Assembly: GCF_001482385.1 (NCBI RefSeq)
Contig: NZ_CP013611.1
Coordinates: 1,178,001-1,242,000, forward strand
Reading direction: 5' to 3'
Origin: Pseudoalteromonas rubra
Lineage (GTDB): Bacteria; Pseudomonadota; Gammaproteobacteria; Enterobacterales; Alteromonadaceae
Length of the DNA: 64,000 nt
A program made the position numbers and the translations under genes. The notes beneath the pieces were generated by a model that saw only the letters and a list, made by a program, of their open reading frames with translations, did no database searches and had not been told where the DNA came from. This document shows positions 37,902-46,216 of this stretch, piece by piece. Numbering within the stretch: the first letter of the stretch is position 1; every line of letters starts with the position of its first letter.

Positions 37902-39430
37902 CACTCAATAGCTCCCCTCACCTGACCTAGCAAACGCCGACTGACAGGCACCCGATTACCGTCACTAAGATAAAGAAACGCGTATCCAGATTCCGCTTTA
38001 TCCTTATTCAACGCAATTCGCCTGACATTATCTAAGTCAACCAGGTAAGATCTGTGGACCTGCATAAATGTGCCAGGTAGTTTATCAATCAGGCTTTTCA
38101 GTGATCCAGAATACAAGCGCTCACCACCTCCATCCAGATGTAACTCAACATAATCGCCAGCAGCGCGGCACCATAACACCTGTCCGACATCAATACGTTC
38201 AGTTGCACTACCAAAAGTCAGCATGAGATACTGCTGCGTGCCCGTTTTATTCAGTTGGGCAAGTTTCACCTGCAACTTGACAATGGCCTGTTGATCCGCC
38301 ATGGCCTGTATCTGAAGTTCGCCCAGTTGGCAAATATGCACCCCCAATAGTACGCCCAACAACAGGGTTACCATAACGTAGAAAAGCAGACTGTGGAACG
38401 ATTGCAAGCTCAACATTGCTGCCATAACAAAAACACACAAAGCAGCAGCAAATAATAAGGCTTTGCCGGTACGATGCCGATAATAGTACCAGCACACAAC
38501 CCCCACCCCGGCAAGCGCAGGAATAGTCACGGCCAGAGTCGTTTTTAGGTCAAACCCGGGACTAAAAAATACCAATATAGAGGTGAGACTCATACCCGCC
38601 GCCAGAACGCTCAGCTTTGCTTTGATATCGAACTGACACAGACGCAGTAAATATACCAGTAGCCCAAAGCCAAAGGTCATGGCACAAACTAAGATCAGCA
38701 CTAATCTGACGTCATGCAAAGGATACAGGTAACTGAACCAGCCACGCAGTTGTTCAACGGCTAGCTGAACCACTGCGATACCAATTAACCAAATCAAGCC
38801 GGAGGGGATCTTTGCCCGCAAAGGGCTTAACCTCAGTATCAGTAAATACAGTCCCCCAAGGAACAGGATACACAACACACTGAGTTGCATATACGGCTCA
38901 ATGCCAAAGTAATCCGTGCTGTTTTGATACTTGCCAAGCGCCGCCAGATGTAAAGGGGAAGATAGACGCAAGATACTCTGGTGGGAAGACAAATGTATGA
39001 CCACCCGGTTTTCGCCGGCTTTCATTAAACCCGGGGGCACATAAAAGCGGGTGTCCATGCGCCCGGCAAGCTCATGTTCGCCATCCAGCGAAACACGACC
39101 ATTAGTGCCCAGCAGCCTGCCATTGAGGTAGACCTTACTGGAAGCTTTCGCAAACAAGTAAAATGCAAGTGGTTCAGCGCCTTCTTGCCAGCGTTCAGAC
39201 AAATGCAGCGAAGCTTCTATCCAGATAGTCCGCCCCTGTGGGTCAGCACTAAAAAACGACTGTGTTGTGCACGCATCATCTTCAAAATTTGGTATTACGT
39301 CACCACCCGGACAGACACGTACCTGTTGATAATTTATGTGTGCCCAGTCTAGTGCTAGCGAATTCGCTGATACTAATAATAGCAGCGTACAAAACACGAC
39401 TCGTAAATGCTGGTAACCACAATACTGCAC
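37901..39430 (-). CDS. Membrane-anchored LytTR transcriptional regulator with periplasmic sensor domain
   Basis: The 509-residue protein has a signal or first membrane helix, a periplasmic beta-rich domain (about 30-175; FYLFAKASSKVYLNGRLLG), about seven membrane helices (about 180-385), and a C-terminal LytTR DNA-binding domain (about 405-509). That domain has RIDVGQVLWCRAAGDYVELHL and PGTFMQVHRSYLVDLDNVRRI, and ends VPVSRRLLGQVRGAIE. This one-component layout senses the periplasm and binds DNA directly from the membrane. It is divergent from the TAP-like hydrolase gene 146 bp away, a possible target. Confidence 0.92.
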   Translation of the reverse strand: MQYCGYQHLRVVFCTLLLLVSANSLALDWAHINYQQVRVCPGGDVIPNFEDDACTTQSFFSADPQGRTIWIEASLHLSERWQEGAEPLAFYLFAKASSKVYLNGRLLGTNGRVSLDGEHELAGRMDTRFYVPPGLMKAGENRVVIHLSSHQSILRLSSPLHLAALGKYQNSTDYFGIEPYMQLSVLCILFLGGLYLLILRLSPLRAKIPSGLIWLIGIAVVQLAVEQLRGWFSYLYPLHDVRLVLILVCAMTFGFGLLVYLLRLCQFDIKAKLSVLAAGMSLTSILVFFSPGFDLKTTLAVTIPALAGVGVVCWYYYRHRTGKALLFAAALCVFVMAAMLSLQSFHSLLFYVMVTLLLGVLLGVHICQLGELQIQAMADQQAIVKLQVKLAQLNKTGTQQYLMLTFGSATERIDVGQVLWCRAAGDYVELHLDGGGERLYSGSLKSLIDKLPGTFMQVHRSYLVDLDNVRRIALNKDKAESGYAFLYLSDGNRVPVSRRLLGQVRGAIE

Positions 39431-39576
39431 ACTTCCCCCACCTCGACCTTTGGCCGTCTGAATTCAACCGTTTATCGATATTACTATTAAAATCAATATA
39501 TTTGATAGAATATCGCATGATAGTTCAAATGCAACAAGGTTAACTGGAGGCACAATTAACAAACAAGAACAGCACT

Positions 39577-41076
39577 ATGATAGACTTCAAATACAAGCAC
39601 TTTCGCAGTTACTTCATGCGCGTACTGCTATTCCTTAGCACAATAATGACCTTAGGTACTTTCGCTCAGGAGCAGCCCCCTCTGATGTATGACAACGAGC
39701 AGGCTATTACTTTCAAAACCCAGGACAACCAGCAAGTGGCAGCCTTTTCAGGGTTTATCACAGTTCCGGAAAACCGGAACCAGGCTGACAGCCGGGATAT
39801 ACGCATTCATTACGTACGCTTTCCTGCCACTACTAAAACACCTGGCAGCCCTATCATCTACCTAGCCGGTGGGCCTGGTGGCTCTGGCATCAAAACGGCT
39901 GAATATGCCAACTTTCGCTTTCCTTTGTTTATGGCCCTGCGTGAATTTGGGGATGTGATTGCACTGGATCAGCGTGGTACCGGTAAATCCGATGCTCTAC
40001 CAGCATGCCAATCGAGCATTTCCACTCATTCAGCTAAGCAACAAACAGATGTGGAAGTGGCGCACTTGTACCAACGCGCTGCGCTTGAGTGTGCCACATT
40101 CTGGCAACAGCAGGGAATTGACATTAAAGGCTATACGACAGAGCAAAGTGCCAAAGACCTGAATGACCTCAGACGTCATCTAAAAGCTGAAAAACTGACT
40201 TTATGGGGGATCAGTTATGGTACTCACCTGGCATTGGCCGCAACCAAAACCATGCCTAACAATCTGGATAAGCTGGTCCTGGCCAGTGTCGAGGGACTCG
40301 AGCAGACAGTTAAACTCCCGGCTCAGACAGACGCTTACTTTGCCCGCGTTCAAAAGGCAATTAACACGCAACCCAAAAGCAAAGAACTCTATCCGGATGT
40401 TGCAGGGCTAATCCGAAGAGTCCATAAGCGCCTCGAAACGGCACCAATAACCTTGCATATCTCTGACGATAAAGGAAAGAAAACAGATTTTCTGTTTCAG
40501 CGCTGGCATATGCAGCGTCTGGCATCAGCAATGATAGCCGATCCACATCGAGGCCTGAAACGCCTGTTGGCACTTTACCAGGCTTTGGATATGGAGGTCA
40601 TTGAGCCACTGCAGCACATCGCCAACAGAGGTTATTTTAGCGAAGCGCAAATTAACTTCAGACTGATGCCATTAGCCATGGACATTGCTTCAGGGATTAC
40701 ACAACAACGACTGGAACAAGTGAATCACCAAAGCGGTTCAGCTTTGCTTGGCCCGTATCTAAACTTTCCAATGCCACAACTTCAGGGCGTGCTCGACAGA
40801 CTTGACTTAGGTGATGGGTTTAGAACCTCTCCAGTATCTGATGTACCAACATTAGTACTCTCAGGTTCACTAGATGGGCGCACTTACCCGCAAAGCCAGC
40901 GTGAGGCTGTCAAACACTTCAGCCGTGTTACGCAGGTAATTATAGAAAACGCAGGTCACAATTTGTTTATGCGCTCACCAGAGGTCACACAAACCATCCG
41001 CAGGTTTCTGGCCGGCGAGTCTGTGAATGAACAAAAGATTAGTGTGCCGCTACCGGATTTACTGATTAAACGCTAA
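39577..41076 (+). CDS. Secreted alpha/beta hydrolase, TAP-like (prolyl/tripeptidyl aminopeptidase type)
   Basis: The 499-residue protein has an N-terminal export signal (FMRVLLFLSTIMTLGTFAQ). The oxyanion region GGPGGSG is near residue 99, GDVIALDQRGTGKSD follows, the nucleophile elbow is GISYGTH (Ser near 213), and the C-terminal TAP-like part has VPTLVLSGSLDGRTYP and ENAGHNLF with the Asp and His. Such enzymes remove N-terminal residues or tripeptides from peptides. The start is uncertain: ATG 39577 lacks a close Shine-Dalgarno sequence, although a GGAGG lies 30 nt upstream. The GG-leader peptide gene at 41189 is transcribed towards this gene's 3' end. Confidence 0.88.
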   Translation: MIDFKYKHFRSYFMRVLLFLSTIMTLGTFAQEQPPLMYDNEQAITFKTQDNQQVAAFSGFITVPENRNQADSRDIRIHYVRFPATTKTPGSPIIYLAGGPGGSGIKTAEYANFRFPLFMALREFGDVIALDQRGTGKSDALPACQSSISTHSAKQQTDVEVAHLYQRAALECATFWQQQGIDIKGYTTEQSAKDLNDLRRHLKAEKLTLWGISYGTHLALAATKTMPNNLDKLVLASVEGLEQTVKLPAQTDAYFARVQKAINTQPKSKELYPDVAGLIRRVHKRLETAPITLHISDDKGKKTDFLFQRWHMQRLASAMIADPHRGLKRLLALYQALDMEVIEPLQHIANRGYFSEAQINFRLMPLAMDIASGITQQRLEQVNHQSGSALLGPYLNFPMPQLQGVLDRLDLGDGFRTSPVSDVPTLVLSGSLDGRTYPQSQREAVKHFSRVTQVIIENAGHNLFMRSPEVTQTIRRFLAGESVNEQKISVPLPDLLIKR

Positions 41077-41111
41077 ACCATTAGTTTACATTTGGAAGGC
41101 CATTTTAATCT

Positions 41112-41171
41112 GCTTATCAATGCAGCTGCTTTGATAAGCCAACACCTCAGCGTCACAATAAGGCGCTGAGG
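41112..41171 (-). terminator. Two stem-loops after the GG-leader peptide gene
   Basis: CCTCAGCG/CGCTGAGG (41145-41171) and GCTTATCAA/TTGATAAGC (41113-41139, 9 bp perfect) lie one after the other downstream of the peptide stop. The minus-strand T-tract is weak, so they could be a terminator or a stabilising 3' structure. Confidence 0.5.
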
Positions 41172-41188
41172 CTAGCAATTGTGGGCTA

Positions 41189-41356
41189 TCAATCCCGACA
41201 CGCACCGCCTGTGCAACCCCAGTTAGGCTCACTGGCAACACACTGCCTGTAGTTAGTAATTTCAATATGCTTACCACCTGCCACCTGAGGTGTCTGATTA
41301 GCAAATAAACGGTTATTGCCAGACAGGTTTTTCAGTTTATTTATTTTAACTTTCAT
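41189..41356 (-). CDS. Small GG-leader peptide, putative modified-peptide precursor (55 aa)
   Basis: The ATG at 41356 has AAGGAAA about 6 nt upstream. The 55-codon product opens MKVKINKLKNLSGNN and reaches a TPQVAGG motif at residues 22-28. The tail after GG has 27 residues with three Cys (40, 48, 53), two Thr, a Ser and two aromatic residues, and ends CTGGACRD. A Lys/Leu-rich leader ending in GG resembles precursors of ribosomal peptides such as Bacteroidetes class I lanthipeptides and other GG-leader peptides. A second gene with the same leader ending is at 52845-52991. It follows a membrane AraC-type regulator gene on the same strand by 109 bp. No modification enzyme, protease or PCAT exporter is in the window. 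The product and function are unknown. Confidence 0.72.
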   Translation of the reverse strand: MKVKINKLKNLSGNNRLFANQTPQVAGGKHIEITNYRQCVASEPNWGCTGGACRD

Positions 41357-41465
41357 TTTTTGTTTCCTTGTTCATTTAATCGCCACATTTACGTTAGCCC
41401 TTAAATCCAAGGAGCACAACACATTAAATAAACCAAAATGCAACAAAGTTTATATACTGAAATAT

Positions 41466-42662
41466 CTACCTGCTGGCACGTGCCGTTTTTTTATATTCAC
41501 CCGGTGTCATTCCTGTATGTGCTTTAAATGCCTTATAAAAAGACGAGCGCGCGTTAAAGCCGACCGCCATAGCAATGTCCAGTACTGTCTTATCATCAGC
41601 CAGCAACAGCTTAATCGCTGCGTCAATCCGTGCCTTATTGATATAGTCAAAAAACGATTGCCCCAAGGTCTGATTCAGGGTTTGAGACACATAATTGGCT
41701 GATACTCCGATAGACTCAGCCAGCCTGTAGAGAGTCAGATCGGGATCCAGGTGAAGTTGCTCAGCCACCACCGCGCGATGGATCTTCTGTGCAATGCGCT
41801 TTGACTGCTCATCGCTCAGCGCTGAGTGCTGGTATTTAACATCGCTGCGATCCTTAGCCACAACACCATGCTCATCGCCTGTCACATCAAACTGCTCGGT
41901 GAAACCATAGATTTTGTCAAAACCTGGTTTTTGCCGTAATGACCAAAACAGCACAAACCAGATGCTGATAGTACTCAGCACTGCGACGCCCCCTTCACGC
42001 AGTAACGTGGGTTGCGCACTTAAATCCTGAAAGAGTGTCAGTGCCAGCCAGCACCAGGTAAATAACATCAATATTAGTACCACAATCAACCAGTTCAGTT
42101 CGCGTTCCTGGGTATTTGAAAATACCGCTTGCAACTTACGCCTGTAGTTCATCACCTTGCGCCAGGCCTTGAGTACATAAAACAAACTTTGCACCGGCCA
42201 AAACAGCATCAAGGTAATGATCAGCCAGACTGTAAAACGTGCATCGGCCGTCAGCTCGACATCACCCTCTGCAAAGAAAATGGCAAATAACTCGGATTCA
42301 GGCAATTTCATCAGACTCATTGACAGAACACATGAAAGGCAGGCAGGGATAAAATGCCACATACTGGCGCGATTAAATTGCCAGGGAACGGGTGATGTTA
42401 AAGCTTGCGTGTATAAATAAAAGCAAGGAAACAGCAGCAACCAGGCAGGAACGATAGCTGAAATATAAATATATTGGGCTGACGGATAATGTGTAAAGAC
42501 AAACGGACCCGACAAAATAATAAACAGCGAAAAAAGAAACAGTACCAACGCCCGATAGCAATGCCTGCGCCTAGCCCTGTCAATTAACACAGTTAAAACC
42601 AGTCCCACAGCACCGAGTAAAAAGGTGTACAAAAACGCTAATTCAGCCTCAAACAAAACCAC
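41466..42662 (-). CDS. Membrane-anchored AraC family transcriptional regulator
   Basis: The 398-residue protein has about seven membrane helices in residues 1-245. An AraC-type double helix-turn-helix occupies about 295-395: LTLYRLAESIGVSANYVSQTLNQTLGQSFFDYINKARIDAA, then TVLDIAMAVGFNARSSFYKAFKAHTGMTPGEYKK. It should bind DNA from the inner membrane and sense a membrane or periplasmic cue. The GG-leader peptide gene lies directly downstream on the same strand, so it is a candidate co-transcribed or regulated partner. Confidence 0.92.
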   Translation of the reverse strand: MVLFEAELAFLYTFLLGAVGLVLTVLIDRARRRHCYRALVLFLFSLFIILSGPFVFTHYPSAQYIYISAIVPAWLLLFPCFYLYTQALTSPVPWQFNRASMWHFIPACLSCVLSMSLMKLPESELFAIFFAEGDVELTADARFTVWLIITLMLFWPVQSLFYVLKAWRKVMNYRRKLQAVFSNTQERELNWLIVVLILMLFTWCWLALTLFQDLSAQPTLLREGGVAVLSTISIWFVLFWSLRQKPGFDKIYGFTEQFDVTGDEHGVVAKDRSDVKYQHSALSDEQSKRIAQKIHRAVVAEQLHLDPDLTLYRLAESIGVSANYVSQTLNQTLGQSFFDYINKARIDAAIKLLLADDKTVLDIAMAVGFNARSSFYKAFKAHTGMTPGEYKKTARASR

Positions 42663-42786
42663 TCAACCCCATGAATTAAATACTTATAATTATTATTCAT
42701 GTCCTAACCTTTAGTATCGGACGACAATCTTTGACTAGTCAGTATAAAGTGCAACTCAACCACATCGCAATATACAGGATCATAAG

Positions 42787-43491
42787 ATGGAACAGATTAC
42801 ATTCACCATGCTAGCGCACATAATCACTGGAAGTTTGGCCATTGCCGCCGGTGCAACCGCTATCGCGGTAGCAAAAGGAAAGTCATTACATGCTTTAGCA
42901 GGTACCTGGTTTGTCTACACTATGCTGGTAATGGCTGTCAGCGGCACAGTGATCGCGATATTACAGCCTATGATCATCACCGCCATCGCAGGCACCTTTA
43001 CAACCTACCTGGTTCTGTCAGGATGGCTGGCTGTCAAATCTGCACCTAGTACAAAGGGAAGGTTTGACTACACATTACCTGTTTGCTCGTTGCTGATTGT
43101 GATTGCCTGTGTTTACTTCAGCAATCAGGCGGGCACCAGCCACGCTGAAATAAAACATGGCATCAGCACCTATGACTACTACTTTTTTGCACTACTCGCC
43201 GCACTGTCGTTTATTGGCGACATGCGCCTGGTGTATGCGCAAGGGCTTGGCTCCACAGCGCGATTGATGCGCCATTTATGGAGAATGTGCTTTGCCTTGT
43301 TTATATCGGTCGGCTCATTTGTATCGCAAGGTGCCGCCAAGATACTACCACAGTCCTTAGTCGGCTCTGGCGTGTTAGAGCTACCAGGGCTGGTCATTTT
43401 GCTTATGATTGTTTACTGGCGCCTCAAGCTCAGTTTTGGCAACAAAATACGCCAGTGGCGTGCCAGTCGCGCTGCTCAATCGTCCACCTGA
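42787..43491 (+). CDS. DUF2306-like integral membrane protein
   Basis: The 234-residue protein has about seven membrane helices. The opening AHIITGSLAIAAGATAIAVAKGKSLHALAGTWFVYTMLVMAVSG resembles DUF2306, with conserved His and Gly residues that may bind heme or metal. The function is unknown. It is divergent from the AraC-type regulator gene 124 bp away, which may control it. The 3' end overlaps the convergent substrate-binding gene by 16 bp. Confidence 0.78.
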   Translation: MEQITFTMLAHIITGSLAIAAGATAIAVAKGKSLHALAGTWFVYTMLVMAVSGTVIAILQPMIITAIAGTFTTYLVLSGWLAVKSAPSTKGRFDYTLPVCSLLIVIACVYFSNQAGTSHAEIKHGISTYDYYFFALLAALSFIGDMRLVYAQGLGSTARLMRHLWRMCFALFISVGSFVSQGAAKILPQSLVGSGVLELPGLVILLMIVYWRLKLSFGNKIRQWRASRAAQSST

Positions 43492-44240
43492 AGCATGTGC
43501 TGTCGGCATAGTTCAGTGGCCGTTATGCTTTGCCGACAGTGTTGCGTGATAACCTGGTTTTCTGCTTTTCTTATTAACTCTGTCAGTTCACCGCTTTGCT
43601 TCATGCCACGCAATACGGCGTCCACTTCTTCGACCCAATGTTGCTGATCCTTATGAATATAGTGGTAGAGTGCGAGTTCACGAAAACTGCGCTGATGGGG
43701 TATGACATTTTCAATCCCCGCCTGCGCCAGCATCACCAAACCATCAATGCGATTGGTCAGTGCAACGTCAGCTAATCCCTTGGATACCAGATTAAGCGCC
43801 TGGATAGTAGTGTCTGTGTCCTCGACTCGGGGCATCCCCTCAGTGATGTTATTGGTGTGTTTTACACCACGTACTTTTGCAATTCGGTACTGGCTTAAGT
43901 CTTGTTCACTTTGGATGTTAACTTTGCCATCATTGCGAATAAATGCCATTGTCTCTAACGTATAATACGGCGTAGGAACACGGATGGTGTGAGGGTTTTC
44001 GTTACCGTAGCTAAAAATGCGCATGATTTCACCATGTCTTTTTCCGCTGCGTACCAGCTGCTGTGCACGCTTGCCCGGATAAGGTGTAATGACAATTGAC
44101 ACGTTCAGCTTTTGATAGATTTCAGGTAAAACCTGTCGGCCCACTTCCTGCTCAATCAGATAATTAATTGACACAAACTGCAAGGACCCGGCAAACGTGT
44201 TGTTGCATAACAACAGCAACAATAACAGGGACTTCTTCAT
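43476..44240 (-). CDS. Periplasmic substrate-binding domain protein (SBP family 3-like)
   Basis: The 254-residue protein has a signal peptide (MKKSLLLLLLLCNNTFAGS) and a SBP_bac_3-like body: VSINYLIEQEVGRQVLPEIYQKLN, YPGKRAQQLVRSGKRHGEIMR, ETMAFIRND and LVSKGLADVALTNRIDGL. No ABC permease or ATPase is nearby. Similar stand-alone proteins in Alteromonadales and Vibrio act as sensors or have no assigned role. It follows the decayed sugar-binding-like gene on the same strand. Confidence 0.85.
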   Translation of the reverse strand: MKKSLLLLLLLCNNTFAGSLQFVSINYLIEQEVGRQVLPEIYQKLNVSIVITPYPGKRAQQLVRSGKRHGEIMRIFSYGNENPHTIRVPTPYYTLETMAFIRNDGKVNIQSEQDLSQYRIAKVRGVKHTNNITEGMPRVEDTDTTIQALNLVSKGLADVALTNRIDGLVMLAQAGIENVIPHQRSFRELALYHYIHKDQQHWVEEVDAVLRGMKQSGELTELIRKAENQVITQHCRQSITATELCRQHMLQVDD

Positions 44241-44301
44241 CTACCTATCGAGCTTTTAAGGTTATGTTTATTAAATTATTTTAGTATCACTAAGGTAAAT
44301 A

Positions 44302-45312
44302 TCAATGGTTAGTTGTACAAGTATCCGAATTTCCTTTATTGCAATAATGAAAATCCAAAAAGTAGTGGGATTGAGCAGGTACAGTCCTCTGCATAATAAA
44401 TTGATGCAGAAGCTCAGCACCAAGGCGTCCCATTTCAAAGGGCTTCTGTCCGATATTGGTCACTGATAACCCTCATTGTAGCGCCTTGAGCTGGCTGTTT
44501 TCAGTATCAGCGGAAATAATCACCCGCTTCTTATCGGCAATAAGGGATTTGAACTGTGCCATGCGAGTGATGTAATCAGGATTAAACTGCGCAAACCCGG
44601 CAACAGCCAGAAAAATCGGGGGTTCGGGGTATTTCATCATAGTGACGAGCTGATCCAATGCATCAGCCCGTCTGCCAAATGTAAACAATGGACAGCGATG
44701 GTGTTCAACCCAGCCGTTTTCACCTGATAGTCTCTTGGTGCTTTGACCGGACAACGCATAGCGAACACCCGCAATACGTTGGTTCAGGTTTGGGGTCGTC
44801 TGGTGCCCTGATTGCAGGCATATGTGCTGCTGTGGTTTGACTTTAAAACGCTTAGCCTCTTCACCCAGCGCTTTACCGAAATCAAAATTATTAGTGCCGA
44901 CGTACGCAAGCCGATAGGACTCGTGCTCTGAAAGCAGATCGGAGTCAAAAGTGATAACCGGGATGGCATGTTTTGCTGCCAATTTGAGCGCGCCATCAAC
45001 AAGAAACTGAGAATCCGTGGTGGAGATAAGTAATCCGTGAATGCCTTTTCGGATCAGCTCTTTGACGATCAATACCTGTGTTCTGACGTCCTGATAATCA
45101 TCCGCACCATCATAAATGCAATGCACATTTGGATAGTCCCGGGCAAAGCGCTGACAGCCTTTGTGAGATTGCTGATAAAAGCTGTCGTTTTTGGTCTTGC
45201 CCACAACGGCAATATTGATTGGCTCCTGCGCTTCGGCGGCACCATAAGACAGCCCCTGCCAGCACAGCAAGATAACCAATAGAAGTGAAAAATGAGCAAC
45301 CTGACTGAGCAT
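44302..45312 (-). pseudogene. Periplasmic sugar-binding-like protein with in-frame TGA
   Basis: The first 279 codons encode a signal peptide and a peripl_BP_4-type domain: INIAVVGKTKNDSFYQQSHKG, YQDVRTQVLIVKELIRKGIHGLLIS, AKHAIPVITFDSDLL and AYVGTNNFDFGKALGEEAKR. At 44473-44475 the frame meets TGA after LKALQ. The same frame continues with GLSVTNIGQKPFEMGRLGAELLHQF to a stop at 44302, matching the usual C-terminal lobe (full length would be 336). So the gene carries a nonsense mutation, or a sequencing error. Without the C-terminal strand-helix the protein is unlikely to fold normally. TGA recoding is not supported by any visible signal. Confidence 0.83.
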
Positions 45313-45466
45313 GCAAGTGCCTGGTCCAATATCTAACGACTTGTTAATAGTGTACTCAAATCGCTCTAAAAAACAACAACCTTTGGACTCCTGTCAGACT
45401 CAGAGCGGGTGATAAATCAGCGTAAGAACTGAGTATCAAAGACCCGCTTTTAGCTCTGACATTAGA

Positions 45467-45880
45467 TTACTTACAGCTGAATGCCAGAGTAATTTGATAA
45501 GGTTCACCCATTGAATCTTCTGCAATACCACCACCAATGCTCATGGCTGCGCCCACATCATCAACGGCATTTTCACCCAAAATCCACATCGCCGTACCAG
45601 CTGTTTCAACCGCCGTTGCGATATTACGCTTTTGCAGATATTCCTGCTCGGGCATAGACCCCATGTAGGTAATATCCTCATTTTGAATATAAGCGTAACC
45701 ACGCTCTTGCTCATCGCAATAATGGTTTGCCTGTTCAAGCGCTTCCTTGCCCGCAGCCTCTCTGGTTTCTGCGGTCAAGTTCACATAGTGCTTGCCATCC
45801 GCTGAAGGACGGACGTTATTGTGATGCGCGCAGCCGCTTGCAAATACAGCGACCAAAGAGAATGCTATCCAGTTTTTCAT
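45467..45880 (-). CDS. Small lipoprotein of unknown function
   Basis: The 137-residue protein has a clear lipobox in MKNWIAFSLVAVFASGC. The mature part has an acidic helical region with two further Cys (NHYCDEQERGYAYIQNEDITYMG and the C-terminal LAFSCK) and a Gly-rich segment (GENAVDDVGAAMSIGGG). No family was recognised beyond a general lipoprotein. It is monocistronic. Confidence 0.75.
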   Translation of the reverse strand: MKNWIAFSLVAVFASGCAHHNNVRPSADGKHYVNLTAETREAAGKEALEQANHYCDEQERGYAYIQNEDITYMGSMPEQEYLQKRNIATAVETAGTAMWILGENAVDDVGAAMSIGGGIAEDSMGEPYQITLAFSCK

Positions 45881-45966
45881 AATATTTACCCTGACTGTGT
45901 TTATTTTATTCGGGTAAAGTGTATAAAGTCTTTGCGTACCTTTCAGTGAGAGAGTGTTTGAAAGTG

Positions 45967-46215
45967 TTAAGCCTGAACAATACCATGACCATCAGCCAGC
46001 ACCTGACATGGCTGGCCTGACTTGAATCGCTCAAGCAAAATCGGGTCATACAGTAAGGTATCGCTCCTGGATTGCCCACCGTATTGATAAGTCACCAGCA
46101 TATGAGCCTGATGGCAAACCAGCGGATTAAGCAACCGTTTATCATTAACAACCACAAGCCCAATGATTGGACACATACGACAACGCTGTTTATACCTCCT
46201 TGTCGATTTCCACAT
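45967..46215 (-). CDS. Unrecognised small basic protein at the end of the hydroxyproline cluster (82 aa)
   Basis: The ATG at 46215 lies one base after the OCD-gene stop, so it would be the last gene of that operon. The product is basic at the N-terminus (MWKSTRRYKQRCRMCPIIG), then has LVVVNDKRLLNPLVCHQAHMLVTYQYGG, and ends CQVLADGHGIVQA. It contains a CRMC motif and two later Cys. An AAGGAGG at about 46194-46200 lies inside the frame and would suit a start further down, so the true N-terminus is open. No family was recognised. Confidence 0.4.
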   Translation of the reverse strand: MWKSTRRYKQRCRMCPIIGLVVVNDKRLLNPLVCHQAHMLVTYQYGGQSRSDTLLYDPILLERFKSGQPCQVLADGHGIVQA

Positions 46216-46216
46216 C

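Noticed and set aside
41086..41304. 72-codon minus-strand ORF overlapping the GG-leader peptide gene
   Set aside because: Different frame, no Shine-Dalgarno sequence. The overlapping 55-codon frame has a good site and a recognisable leader.
44473..44475. Selenocysteine or programmed read-through at TGA
   Set aside because: The family has no Sec/Cys at this position and no downstream insertion element is visible. A nonsense mutation is simpler.
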